From assembly GCF_032854445.1 (NCBI RefSeq), contig NC_088298.1:12885504-12949503 (forward strand): a DNA stretch of 64,000 nucleotides, written 5' to 3'. Below, in pieces: positions 36,720 to 50,992 of the stretch. A program made the translations under genes and the position numbers. Source of the stretch: Liolophura sinensis (taxonomy: Eukaryota > Mollusca > Polyplacophora > Chitonida > Chitonidae). Each line of letters opens with the position of its first letter. Within the stretch, counting starts at the first letter, position 1. The notes under the pieces were generated by a model. It ran no database searches. It saw only the letters and a list, made by a program, of their open reading frames with translations, and was not told the origin of the DNA.

Positions 36720-38916
36720 ATGCGTAATTGGGCCAGGCTTATCCAGCTGCTGAAAAATTGCAAATTTCCTTGGTTTCCATGGAGTAAGAGCCGTTGGTGT
36801 GCACTTGATTATAACATAAATGATCATTCAATTGTCGCTACAGCCAAAAGTATTGGTCGGAGAGCAACACGGTTTGCACCATTAGATTTCTCGTCACAAA
36901 ATACGTCGGATTAGCCTCTTACCAACAGCATTGGAACAGTTTTTCTACTTTTGGATTTTTGCCTGGTCTTTTTGCTAATGGAAATCGTCTACATTTACTA
37001 TGAACCATCGCGACTGGTCATTACTATATTCAACTTTTGATTGTAAGTTATGTGCCCTTCAGTAGCCCAGAAGACGTCAAATATTTGGGCCAAGCCCATT
37101 TTACTCACCCAGCAATTGTCTTACTTCTAAGTCCAAGACAAACTCAATGTCTTTATCTACATGTAGAAAAACCACACCATTTGTATATAAAATAAAACAA
37201 GGTACTTGATACAGTCTGCTGTAAAAAGTACAATTGAACACTGACCCACATCAATAAGGTGGCAAAAGATGCGTAATTGGGCCAGGCATATCCAGCTGCT
37301 GAAAAATTGCAAATTTCCTTGGTTTCCATGGAGTAAGAGCCGTTGCTGGGCACGTGATAATAACATAAATGATCATTCAATTGTCGCTACAGCCAAAAGT
37401 ATTGGTCGGAAAGCAACACGGTTTGCACCATTCGATTTCTCGTCACAAAATACGTCGGATTAGCCTCTTACCAACAGCATTGGAATAGTTTTTCTACTTT
37501 TGGAATTTTGCCTGGTCTTTTTGCTAATGGAAATCGTCTACATTTACTATGAACCATCGCGACTGGTCCTTACTATATTCAACTTTTAATTATAAGTTAT
37601 GTGCCCTTCGGTAGCCAAGAAGACGTCAAATCTTTGGGCCAAGACCACTTAACTCACCCAGCAATTGTCTTACTTCTAAGTCGAAGACAAACTCAATGTC
37701 TTTATCTACATGTAGAAAAACCACACCATTTGTATATAAAATAAAACAAGGTACTTCATGCAGTCTTCTGTAAAAAGTACAATTGAACACTGACCCACAT
37801 CAATAAGGCGCCAAAAGATGCGTTTTTGGGCCAGGCATATCCAGCTGTTGAAAAATTGCAAATTTCCTTGGTTTCCATGGAGTAAGAGCCGTTGCTGGGC
37901 ACGTGATTATAACATAAATGATCATTCAATTGTCGCTACAGCCAAAAGTATTGGTCGGAGAGCAACGCGGTTTGCACCATTCGATTTCTCGTCACAAAAT
38001 ACGTCGGATTAGCCTCTTACCAACAGCATTGGAACAGTTTTTCTACTTTTGGATTTTTGCCTGGTCTTTTTGCTAATGGAAATCGTCTACATTTACTATG
38101 TACCATTGCGACTGGTCCTTACTATATTCAACTTTTGATTATAAGTTATGTGCCCTTCAGTAGCCCAGAAGACGTCCAATCTTTGGGCCAAGCCCATTTT
38201 ACTCACCCAGCAATTGTCTTACTTCTAAGTCTAAGACAAACTCAATGTCTTTATCTACATGGTGAAAAACCACACCATTTGTATATAAAATAAAAAAAGG
38301 TACTTAATACAGTCTGCTGTAGAAAGTACAATTGAACACTGACCCACATCAATAAGGTGCCAAAAGATGCGTTTTTGGGCCAGGCATATCCAGCTGTTGA
38401 AAAATTGCAAATTTCCTTGGTTTCCATGGAGTAAGAGCCGTTGCTGGGCACGCGATTATAATATAAATGATCATTCAATTGTCGCTACAGCCAAAAGTAT
38501 TGGTCGGAGAGCAACGCGGTTTGCACCATTCGATTTCTCGTCACAAAATACGTCGGATTAGCCTCTTACCATCAGCAATGGAACAGTTTTTTCCACTTTT
38601 GGATTTTTGCCTGGTCTTTTTGCTAATTGAAATCGGCTACATTTACTATGTACCATCGCAACTGGTCATTACTATATTCAGATTTTAATTATAAGTTATG
38701 TGCCCTTCAGTAGCCCAGAAGAAATCAAATATTTGGGCCAAGTCCATTTTACTCACTCAGCAATTGTCTAACTTCTAAGTCGAAGACAAACTCAATGTCT
38801 TTATCTACATGTTAAAAAACCACACCATTTGTATATAAAATAAATCAAGGTACTTGATACAGTCTGTTGTAAAAAGTACAATTGAACACTGACCCACATC
38901 AATAAGGTGCCAAAAG
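36720..38916. repeat. HOR iteration of four monomers (2196 bp)
   Basis: The units at 36720, 37269, 37818 and 38367 match 34525, 35074, 35623 and 36171 at offsets of 2195-2196 bp. The counterpart of 33976 is missing at the left edge, so the GAAGAAATCAAAT rear half is followed directly by the GTTGGTGTGCACTTG unit. Differences are few, for example GCGATTATAAT against GCAATTATAAT. Confidence 0.8.
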
Positions 38917-40014
38917 ATGCGTAATTGGGCCAGGCATATCCAGCTGTTGAAAAATTGCAAATTTCCTTGGTTTCCATGGAGTAAGAGCCGTTGCTGGGCA
39001 CGTGATTATAACATAAATGATCATTTAATTGTCGCTACAGCCAAAAGTATTGGTCGGAGCGCAACGCGGTTTGCACCATTCGATTTCTCGTCACAAAATA
39101 CGTCGGATTAGCCTCTTACCAACAGCAATGGAACAGTTTTTGCACTTTTGGATTTTTGCCTGGTCTTTTTGCTAATTGAAATCGGTTACATTTACTATGT
39201 ACCATCGCATGTGGTCATTACTATATTCAGATTTTAATTATAAGTTATGTGCCCTTCAGTAGCCCAGAAGACGTCAAATATTTGGGCCAAGCCCATTTTA
39301 CTCACCCAGCAATTGTCTTACTTCTAAGTCGAAGACAAACTCAATGTCTTTATCTACATGTTGAAAAACCACACCATTTGTATATAAAATAAATCAAGGT
39401 ACTTGATACAGTCTGTTGTAAAAAGTACAATTGAACACTGACCCACATCAATAAGGTGCCAAAAGATGCGTAATTGGGCCAGGCTTATCCAGCTGCTGAA
39501 AAATTGCAAATTTCCTTGGTTTCCATGGAGTAAGAGCCGTTGGTGTGCACTTGATTATAACATAAATGATCATTCAATTGTCGCTACAGCCAAAAGTATT
39601 GGTCGGAGAGCAACACGGTTTGCACCATTAGATTTCTCGTCACAAAATACGTCGGATTAGCCTCTTACCAACAGCATTGGAACAGTTTTTCTACTTTTGG
39701 ATTTTTGCCTGGTCTTTTTGCTAATGGAAATCGTCTACATTTACTATGAACCATCGCGACTGGTCATTACTATATTCAACTTTTGATTGTAAGTTATGTG
39801 CCCTTCAGTAGCCCAGAAGACGTCAAATATTTGGGCCAAGCCCATTTTACTCACCCAGCAATTGTCTTACTTCTAAGTCCAAGACAAACTCAATGTCTTT
39901 ATCTACATGTTGAAAAACCACAGCATTTGTATATAAAATAAATCAAGGTACTTCATACAGTCTGTTGTAAAAAGTACAATTAAAGACTGACCCACATTAA
40001 TAAGGTGCCAAAAG
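38917..40014. repeat. Start of a third HOR iteration (two monomers)
   Basis: 38917 matches 33976 (TTTTTGCAC, CATCGCATGTGG, ATTTAATTG) and 39466 matches 34525 and 36720 (GTTGGTGTGCACTTG). The order then stops and the GTGCAC dimer block follows, so the iteration is truncated after two units. Confidence 0.72.
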
Positions 40015-43000
40015 ATGCGTAATTGGGCCAGGCATATCCAGCTGTTGAAAAATTGCAAATTTCCTTGGTTTCCATGGAGTAAGAGCCGTTGCTGTGCACG
40101 TGATTATAACATAAATGATCATTTAATTGTCGCTGCAGCCAAAAGTATTGGTCGGAGAGCAACACGGTTTGCACCATTCGATTTCTCGTCACAAAATACG
40201 TCGGATTAGCCTCTTACCAACAGCATTGGAACAGTTTTTCTACTTTTGGATTTTTGCCTGGACTTTTTGCTAATGGAAATCGTCTACAATTTACTATGAA
40301 CCATCGCGACTGGTCATTACTATATTCAACTTTTGATTGTAAGTTATGTGCCCTTCAGTAGCCCAGAAGACGTCAAATATTTGGGCCAAGCCCATTTTAC
40401 TCACCCAGCAATTGTCTTACTTCTAAGTCCAAGACAATCTCAATGTCTTTATCTACATGTTGAAAACCACACCATTTGTATATAAAATAAATCAAGGTAC
40501 TTGATACAGTCTGTTGTAAAAAGTACAATTGAACACTGACCCACATCAATAAGGTGCCAAAAGATGCGTAATTGGGCCAGGCATATCCAGCTGCTGAAAA
40601 ATTGCAAATTTCCTTGGTTTCCATGGAGTAAGAGCCGTTGCTGTGCAGGTGATTATAACATAAATGATCATTTAATTGTCGCTGCAGCCAAAAGTATTGG
40701 TCGGAGAGCAACACGGTTTGCACCATTCGATTTCTCGTCACAAAATACGTCGGATTAGCGTCTTACCAACAGCATTGGAACAGTTTTTCTACTTTTGGAT
40801 TTTTGCCTGGTCTTTTTGCTAATGGAAATCGTCTACATTTACTATGAACCATCGCGACTGGTCATTACTATATTCAACTTTTGATTGTAAGTTATGTGCC
40901 CTTCAGTAGCCCAGAAGACGTCAAATATTTGGGCCAAGCCCATTTTACTCACCCAGCAATTGTCTTACTTCTAAGTCCAAGACAAACTCAATGTCTTTAT
41001 CTACATGTTGAAAAACCACACCATTTGTATATTAAAATAAATCAAGGTACTTCATACAGTCTGTTGAAAAAAAGTACAATTGAACACTGACCCACATAAA
41101 TAAGGTGCCAAAAGATGCGTAATTGGGCCAGGCATATCCAGCTGTTGAAAAATTGCAAATTTCCTTGGTTTCCATGGAGTAAGAGCCGTTGCTGGGCACG
41201 TGATTATAACATAAATGATCATTTAATTGTCGCTGCAGCCAAAAGTATTGGTCGGAGAGCAACACGGTTTGCACCATTCGATTTCTCGTCACAAAATACG
41301 TCGGATTAGCCTCTTACCAACAGCATTGGAACAGTTTTTCTACTTTTGGATTTTTGCCTGGTCTTTTTGCTAATTGAAATCGTCTACATTTACTATGTAC
41401 CATCGCAAGTGGTCATTACTATATTCAGATTTTAATTATAAGTTATGTGCCCTTCAGTAGCCCAGAAGACGTCAAATATTTGGGTCAAGCCCATTTTACT
41501 CATCCAGCAATTGTCTTACTTCTAAGTCGAAGACAATCTCAATGTCTTTATCTACATGTTGAAAAACCACACCATTTGTATATAAAATAAATCAAGGTAC
41601 TTGATACAGTCTGTTGTAAAAAGTACAATTGAACACTGACCCACATCAATAAGGTGCCAATAGATGCGTAATTGGGCCAGGCATATCCAGCTGCTGAAAA
41701 ATTGCAAATTTCCTTGGTTTCCATGGAGTAAGAGCCGTTGCTGTGCACGTAATAAAACATAAATGATCATTCAATTGTCGCTACAGCCAAAAGTATTGGT
41801 CGGAGAGCAACACGGTTTGCACCATTCGATTTCTCGTCACAAAATACGTCGGATTAGCCTCTTACCAACAGCATTGAAACAGTTTTTCTACTCTTAAATT
41901 TTTGCCTGGTCTTTTTGCTAATGGAAATCGTCTACATTTACTATGAACCATCGCGACTGGTCATTACTATATTCAACTTTTGATTGTAAGTTATGTGCCC
42001 TTCAGTAGCCCAGAAGACGTCAAATATTTGGGCCAAGCCCATTTTACTCACCCAGCAATTGTCTTACTTCTAAGTCCAAGACAAACTCAATGTCTTTATC
42101 TACATGTTGAAAAACCACACCATTTGTATATAAAATAAATCAAGGTACTTGATACAGTCTGTTGTAAAAAGTACAATTAAACACTGACCCACATTAATAA
42201 GGTGCCAAAAGATGCGTAATTGGGCCAGGCATATCCAGCTGTTGAAAAATTGCAAATTTCCTTGGTTTCCATGGAGTAAGAGCCGTTGCTGTGCACGTGA
42301 TTATAACATAAATGATCATTTAATTGTCGCTGCAGCCAAAAGTATTGGTCGGAGAGCAACACGGTTTGCACCATTCGATTTCTCGTCACAAAATACGTCG
42401 GATTAGCCTCTTACCAACAGCATTGGAACAGTTTTTCTACTTTTGGATTTTTGCCTGGTCTTTTTCCTAATGGAAATCGTCTACATTTACTATGAACCAT
42501 CGCGACTGGTCATTACTATATTCAACTTTTGATTGTAAGTTATGTGCCCTTCAGTAGCCCAGAAGACGTCAAATATTTGGGCCAAGCCCATTTTACTCAC
42601 CCAGCAATTGTCTTATTTCTAAGTCCAAGACAAACTCAATGTCTTTATCTACATGTTGAAAAACCACACCATTTGTATATAAAATAAATCAAGGTACTTG
42701 ATACAGTCTGTTGAAAAAAGTACAATTGAACACTGACCCACATAAATAAGGTGCCAAAAGATGCGTAATTGGGCCAGGCATATCCAGCTGTTGAAAAATT
42801 GCAAATTTCCTTGGTTTCCATGGAGTAAGAGCCGTTGCTGTGCACGTAATAAAACATAAATGATCATTCAATTGTCGCTACAGCCAAAAGTATTGGTCGG
42901 AGAGCAACACGGTTTGCACCATTCGATTTCTCGTCACAAAATACGTCGGATTAGCCTCTTACCAACAGCATTGGAACAGTTTTTCTACTCTTAAATTTTT

Positions 43001-43857
43001 GCCTGGTCTTTTTGCTAATGGAAATCGTCTACATTTACTATGAACCATCGCGACTGGTCATTACTATATTCAACTTTTGATTGTAAGTTATGTGCCCTTC
43101 AGTAGCCCAGAAGACGTCAAATATTTGGGCCAAGCCCATTTTACTCACCCAGCAATTGTCTTACTTCTAAGTCCAAGACAAACTCAATGTCTTTATCTAC
43201 ATGTTGAAAAACCACACCATTTGTATATAAAATAAATCAAGGTACTTGATACAGTCTGTTGTAAAAAGTACAATTAAACACTGACCCACATTAATAAGGT
43301 GCCAAAAGATGCGTAATTGGGCCAGGCATATCCAGCTGTTGAAAAATTGCAAATTTCCTTGGTTTCCATGGAGTAAGAGCCGTTGCTGTGCACGTGATTA
43401 TAACATAAATGATCATTTAATTGTCGCTGCAGCCAAAAGTATTGGTCGGAGAGCAACACGGTTTGCACCATTCGATTTCTCGTCACAAAATACGTCGGAT
43501 TAGCCTCTTACCAACAGCATTGGAACAGTTTTTCTACTTTTGGATTTTTGCCTGGTCTTTTTCCTAATGGAAATCGTCTACATTTACTATGAACCATCGC
43601 GACTGGTCATTACTATATTCAACTTTTGATTGTAAGTTATGTGCCCTTCAGTAGCCCAGAAGACGTCAAATATTTGGGCCAAGCCCATTTTACTCACCCA
43701 GCAATTGTCTTACTTCTAAGTCCAAGACAAACTCAATGTCTTTATCTACATGTTGAAAAACCACACCATTTGTATATAAAATAAATCAAGGTACTTGATA
43801 CAGTCTGTTGAAAAAAGTACAATTGAACACTGACCCACATAAATAAGGTGCCAAAAG
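40015..43857. repeat. Dimer-rich block of the GTGCAC subfamily (seven monomers)
   Basis: The unit with GTGCACGTGATT, ATTTAATTG and GCTGCAGCC occurs at 40015, 42212 and 43309. The unit with GTGCACGTAATAAAAC and CTACTCTTAAATTTTTGCC occurs at 41664 and 42761. 42212-43308 and 43309 onward are 1097 bp apart and nearly the same. 40564 has GTGCAGGTGATT. Two of these units share the extra-A AATTAAACACTGACC allele. Confidence 0.7.
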
Positions 43858-46800
43858 ATGCGTAATTGGGCCAGGCATATCCAGCTGTTGAAAAATTGCA
43901 AATTTCCTTGGTTTCCATGGAGTAAGAGCCGTTGCTGTGCAGGTGATTATAACATAAATGATCATTCAATTGTCGCTGCAGCCAAAAGTATTGGTCGGAG
44001 AGCAACACGGTTTGCACCATTCGATTTCTCGTCACAAAATACGTCGGATTAGCCTCTTACCAACAGCATTGGAACAGTTTTTCTACTTTTGGATTTTTGC
44101 CTGGTCTTTTTGCTAATGGAAATCGTCTACATTTACTATGTACCATCGCAAGTGGTCATGACTATATTCAGATTTTAATTATAAGTTATGTGCCCTTCAG
44201 TAGCCCAGAAGACGTCAAATATTTGGGCCAAGCCCATTTTACTCATCCAGCAATTGTCTTACTTCTAAGTCGAAGACAAACTCAATGTCTTTATCTACAT
44301 GTTGAAAAACCACACCATTTGTATATAAAATAAATCAAGGTACTTGATACAGTCTGTTGTAAAAAGTATAATTGAACACTGACCCACATCAATAAGGTGC
44401 CAATAGATGCGTAATTGGGCCAGGCATATCCAGCTGTTGAAAAATTGCAAATTTCCTTGGTTTCCATGGAGTAAGAGCCGTTGCTGTGCACGTAATAAAA
44501 CATAAATGATCATTCAATTGTCGCTACAGCCAAAAGTATTGGTCGGAGAGCAACGTGGTTTGCACCATTCGATTTCTCGTCACAAAATACGTCGGATTAG
44601 CCTCTTACCAACAGCATTGGAACAGTTTTTCTACTCTTAAATTTTTGCCTGGTCTTTTTGCTAATGGAAATCGTCTACATTTACTATGAACCATCGCGAC
44701 TGGTCATTACTATATTCAACTTTTGATTGTAAGTTATGTGCCCTTCAGTAGCCCAGAAGACGTCAAATATTTGGGCCAAGCCCATTTTACTCACCCAGCA
44801 ATTGTCTTACTTCTAAGTCCAAGACAAACTCAATGTCTTTATCTACATGTTGAAAAACCACACCATTTGTATATAAAATAAATCAAGGTACTTCATACAG
44901 TCTGTTGTAAAAAGTACAACTGAACACTGACCCACATTAATAAGGTGCCAAAAGATGCGTAATTGGGCCAGGCATATCCAGCTGTTGAAAAATTGCAAAT
45001 TTCCTTGGTTTTCCATGGAGTAAGAGCCGTTGCTGGGCACGTGATTATAACATAAATGATCATTTAATTGTCGCTGCAGCCAAAAGTATTGGTCGGAGAG
45101 CAACACGGTTTGCACCATTCGATTTCTCGTCACAAAATCCGTCGGATTAGCCTCTTACCAACAGCAAGGGAATAGTTTTATCACTTTTGGATTTTTGCCT
45201 GGTCTTTTTGCTAATCGAAATCGGTTACATTTACTATGTACCATCGCAACTGGTCATTACTATATTCAGATTTTAATTATAAGTTATGTGCCCTTTAGTA
45301 ACCCAGAAGACGTCAAATATTTGGGCCAAGCCCATTTTACTCACCCAGCAATTGTCTTACTTCTAAGTCCAAGACAATCTCAATGTCTTTATCTACATGT
45401 TGAAAAACCACACCATTTGTATATAAAATAAATCAAGGTACTTGATACAGTCTGTTGTAAAAAGTACAATTGAACACTGACCCACATCAATAAGGTGCCA
45501 AAAGATGCGTAATTGGGCCAGGCATATCCAGCTGCTGAAAAATTGCAAATTTCCTTGGTTTCCATGGAGTAAGAGCCGTTGCTGTGCAGGTGATTATAAC
45601 ATAAATGATCATTCAATTGTCGCTGCAGCCAAAAGTATTGGTCGGAGAGCAACACGGTTTGCACCATTCGATTTCTCGTCACAAAATACGTCGGATTAGC
45701 CTCTTACCAACAGCATTGGAACAGTTTTTCTACTTTTGGATTTTTGCCTGGTCTTTTTGCTAATGGAAATCGTCTACATTTACTATGAACCATCGCGACT
45801 GGTCATTACTATATTCAACTTTTGATTGTAAGTTATGTGCCCTTCAGTAGCCCAGAAGACGTCAAATATTTGGGCCAAGCCCATTTTACTCACCCAGCAA
45901 TTGTCTTACTTCTAAGTCCAAGACAAACTCAATGTCTTTATCTACATGTTGAAAAACCACACCATTTGTATATAAAATAAATCAAGGTACTTCATACAGT
46001 CTGTTGAAAAAAGTACAATTGAACACTGACCCACATTAATAAGGTGCCAAAAGATGCGTAATTGGGCCAGGCATATCCAGCTGTTGAAAAATTGCAAATT
46101 TCCTTGGTTTCCATGGAGTAAGAGCCGTTGCTGGGCACGTGATTATAACATAAATGATCATTTAATTGTCGCTGCAGCCAAAAGTATTGGTCGGAGAGCA
46201 ACACGGTTTGCACCATTCGATTTCTCGTCACAAAATACGTCGGATTAGCCTCTTACCAACAGCATTGGAACAGTTTTTCTACTTTTGGATTTTTGCCTGG
46301 TCTTTTTGCTAATTGAAATCGTCTACATTTACTATGAACCATCGCGACTGGTCTTTACTATATTCAACTTTTGATTATAAGTTATGTGCCCTTCAGTAGC
46401 CAAGAAAACGTCAAATCTTTGGGCCACGACCATTTAACTCACCCAGCAATTGTCTTACTTCTAAGTCCAAGACAAACTTAATGTCTTTATCTACATGTAG
46501 AAAAACCACACCATTTGTATATAAAATATATCAAGGTACTTGATACAGTCTGCTGTAAAAAGTACAATTGAACACTGACCCACATTAATAAGGTGCCAAA
46601 AGATGCGTATTTGGGCCAGGCATATCCAGCTGTTGAAAAATTGCAAATTTCCTTGGTTTCCATGGAGTAAGAGCCGTTGGTGTGCACGTGATTATAACAT
46701 AAATGATCATTCAATTGTCGCTACAGCCAAAAGTATTGGTCGGAGAGCAACACGGTTTGCACCATTCGATTTCTCGTCACAAAATACGTCGGATTAGCCT

Positions 46801-49800
46801 CTTACCAACAGCATTGGAACAGATTTTCTACTTTTGGATTGTTGCCTGGTCTTTTTGCTAATGGAAATCGTCTACATTTACTATGAACCATCGCGACTGG
46901 TCATTACTATATTCAACTTTTGATTATAAGTTATGTGCCCTTCGGTAGCCAAGAAGACGTCAAATCTTTGGGCCAAGCCCATTTAACTCACCCAGCAATT
47001 GTCTTACTTCTAAGTCGAAGACAAACTCAATGTCTTTATCTACATGTAGAAAAACCACACCATTTGTATATAAAATAACACAAGGTACTTGATACAGTCT
47101 GTTGTAAAAAGTATAATTGAACACTGACCCACATCAATAAGGTGCCAAAAGATGCGTAATTGGGCCAGGTTTATCCAGCTCTTGAAAAATTGCAAATTTC
47201 CTTGGTTTCCATGGAGTAAGAGCCGTTGCTGGGCACGTGATTATGACATCAATGATCATACAATTGTCGCTACAGCCAAAAGTATTGGTCGGAGAGCAAC
47301 GCGGTTTGCACCATTCAATTTCTCGTCACGAAATATGTCGGATTAGCCTCTTACCAACAGCAGTAGAACAGCTTATCCATTTTTGGATTTTTGCCTGGTC
47401 TTTTTGCTCATTGAAATCGGCTACATTTACTATGTACCATCGCAACTGGTCATTATTATATTCAGATTTTAATTATTAGTTATCTGCCCTTTGGTAGCCC
47501 ACAAGGCGTCAAATCTTTGGGCCAAGCCCATTTTACTCACCCAGCAATTGTCTTACTTCTAAGTCGAAGACAAACTCAATATCTTTATCTACATGTTGAA
47601 AAACCAAACCATTTGTATATAAAATAAAACAAGGTACTTGATACAGTCTGTTGTAAAAAGTACAATTGAACACTGACCCACATCAATAAGGTGCCAAAAG
47701 ATGCGTAATTGGGCCAGGCATATCCAGCTGTTGAAAAATTGCAAATTTCCTTGGTTTCCGTGAAGTAAGAGCCGTTGCTGGGCACGTGATTATAACATAA
47801 ATGATCATTCAATTGTCGCTACAGCCAAAAGTATTGGTCGGAGAGCAACACGGTTTGCACCATTCGATTTCTCGTCACAAAATACGTCGGATTAGCCTCT
47901 TACCAACAGCATTGGAACAGTTTTTCTACTTTTGGATTTTTGCCTGGTCTTTTTGCTAATGGAAATCGTCTACATTTACTATGTACCATCGCGACTGGTT
48001 CTTACTATATTCAACTTTTGATTATAAGTTATGTGCCCTTCGGTAGCCCAGAAGACGTCAAATATTTGGGCCAAGCCCATTTTACTACCCAGCAATTGTC
48101 TTACTTCTAAGTCAAAGACACACTCAATGTCTTTATCTACATGTAGAAAAACCACACCATTTGTATATAAAATAAAACAAGGTACTTGATACAGTCTGCT
48201 GTAAAAAGTACAATTGAACACTGACCCACATCAATAAGGTGCCAAAAGATGCGTAATTGGGCCAGGCATATCCAGCTGTTGAAAAATTGCAAATTTCCTT
48301 GGTTTCCATGGAGTAAGAGCCGTTGCTGGGCACGTGATTATAACATAAATGATCATACAATTGTCGCTACAGCCAAAAGTATTGGTCGGAGAGCAACACG
48401 GTTTGCACCATTAGATTTCTCGTCACAAAATACGTCGGATTAGCCTCTTACCAACAGCAATGGAACAGTTTTTCTACTTTTGGATTTTTGCCTGGTCTTT
48501 TTGCTAATTGAAATCGGCTACATTTACTATGTACCATCACAACTGGTCATTACTATATTCAGATTTTAATTATAAGTTATGTGCCCTTCAGTAGCCCAGA
48601 AGACGTCAAATATTTGGGCCAAGCCCATTTTACTCACCCAGCAATTGTCTTACTTCTAAGTCGAAGACAATCTCAATGTCTTTATCTACATGTTGAAAAA
48701 CCACACCATTTGTATATAAAATAAAACAAGGTACTTGATACAGTCTGCTGTAAAAAGTACAATTGAACACTGACCCACATCAATAAGGTGCCAAAAGATG
48801 CGTAATTGGGCCAGGCATATCCAGCTGTTGAAAAATTGCAAATTTCCTTGGTTTCCATGGAGTAAGAGTCGTTGCTGGGCACGTGATTATAACATAAATG
48901 ATCATTCAATTGTCGCTACAGCCAAAAGTATTGGTCGGAGAGCAACACGGTTCGCACCATTCGATTTCTCGTCACAAAATATGTCGGATTAGCCTCTTAC
49001 CAACAGCAATGGAACAGTTTTTCTACTTTTGGATTTTTACCTGGTCTTTTTGCTAATGGAAATCGTCTACATTTACTATGTACCATCGCAACTGGTCATT
49101 ACTATATTCAGATTTTAATTATAAGTTATGTGCCCTTCAGTAGCCCAGAAGACGTTAAAAATTTGGGCCAAGCTCATTTTACTCACCCAGCAATTGCCTT
49201 ACTTCTAAGTCGAAGACAAACTCAATGTCTTTATCTACATGTTGAAAAACCACACCATTTGTATATAAAATAACACAAGGTACTTGATACAGTCTGCTGT
49301 AAAAAGTATAATTGAACACTGACCCACATCAATAAGGTGCCAAAAGATGCGTAATTGGGCCAGGTTTATCCAGCTGTTGAAAAATTGCAAATTTCCTTGG
49401 TTTCCATGGAGTAAGAGCCGTTGCTGGGCACGTGATTATGACATCAATGATCATACAATTGTCGCTACAGCCAAAAGTATTGGTCGGAGAGCAACGCGGT
49501 TTGCACCATTCAATTTCTCGTCACAAAATATGTCGGATTAGCCTCTTACCAACAGCAATAGAACAGCTTATCCATTTTTGGATTTTTGCCTGGTCTTTTT
49601 GCTAATTGAAATCGGCTACATTTACTATGTACCATCGCGACTGGTCATTATTATATTCAGATTTTAATTATTAGTTATGTGCCCTTTGGTAGCCCACAAG
49701 GCGTCAAATCTTTGGGCCAAGCCCATTTTACTCACCCAGCAATTGTCTTACTTGTAAGTCGAAGACAAACTCAATGTCTTTATCTACATGTTGAAAAACC

Positions 49801-50992
49801 AAACCATTTGTATATAAAATAAAACAAGGTACTTCATACAGTCTGCTGTAAAAAGTACAATTGAACACTGACCCACATCAATAAGGTGCCAAAAGATGCG
49901 TAATTGGGCCAGGCATATCCAGCTGTTGAAAAATTGCAAATTTCCTTGGTTTCCGTGGAGTAAGAGCCGTTGCTGGGCACGTGATTATAACATAAATGAT
50001 CATTCAATTGTCGCTACAGCCAAAAGTATTGGTCGGAGAGCAACACGGTTTGCACCATTCGATTTCTCGTCACAAAATACGTCGGATTAGCCTCTTACCA
50101 ACAGCATTGGAACAGTTTTTCTACTTTTGGATTTTTGCCTGGTGTTTTTGCTAATTGAAATCGTCTACATTTACTATGTACCATCGCGACTGGTCCTTAC
50201 TATATTCAACTTTTGATTATAAGTTATGTGCCCTTCGGTAGCCAAGAAGACGTCAAATCTTTGCGCCGAGCCCATTTCACTACCCAGCAATTGTCTTACT
50301 TCTAAGTCAAAGACAAACTCAATGTCTTTATCTACATGTTGAAAAACCACACCATTTGTATATAAAATTAATCAAGGCACTTCATACAGTCTGTTGTAAA
50401 AAGTACAATTGAACACTGACCCACATCAATAAGGTGCCAAAAGATGCGTAATTGGGCCAGGCATATCCAGCTGTTGAAAAATTGCAAATTTCCTTGGTTT
50501 CCATGGAGTAAGAGTCGTTGCTGGGCACGTGATTATAACATAAATGATCATTCAATTGTCGCTACAGCCAAAAGTATTGGTTGGAGAGCAACACGGTTTG
50601 CACCATTCGATTTCTCGTCACAAAATACGTCGGATTAGCCTCTTACCAACAGCATTGGAACAGTTTTTCTACTTTTGGATTTTTGCCTGGTCTTTTTGCT
50701 AATGGAAATCGTCTACATTTACTATGAACCATCGCGACTGGTCATTACTATATTCAACTTTTGATTATAAGTTATGTGCCCTTTGGTAGCCCAGAAGACG
50801 TGAAATCTTTGGGCCAAGACCATTTAACTCACCCAGCAATTGTCTTACTTCTAAGTCGAAGACAAACTCAATGTCTTTATCTACATGTAGAAAAACCAAA
50901 CCATTTGTATATAAAATAAAACAAGGTACTTGATACAGTCTGCTGTAAAAAGTACAATTGAACACTGACCCACATCAATAAGGTGCCAAAAG
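43858..50992. repeat. Superblock, left copy (13 monomers, about 7.1 kb)
   Basis: The units from 43858 to 50444 recur in order from 50993 to 58127. Near the left edge the offset is about 7135 bp (AAGTGGTCATGACTATATT at about 44150 and 51290). For the right part the offset is 7683-7684 bp: 47701, 48249, 48798, 49347, 49896 and 50444 against 55385, 55933, 56482, 57029, 57578 and 58127. Base-by-base reading of 48249-48560 against 55933-56244 showed no difference. This copy alone holds the unit at 44955 with AAATCCGTCGG, AGCAAGGGAATAG and CTTTAGTAACCCAG. Confidence 0.82.

Noticed and set aside
40397-40741. Minus-strand ORFs of 75-114 codons in most monomers
   Set aside because: They overlap the + strand ORF in the same repeat, differ in length by subfamily through single base changes, and show no recognisable motif. 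The 114-codon case comes from a 1-bp loss in GTTGAAAACC near 40463.
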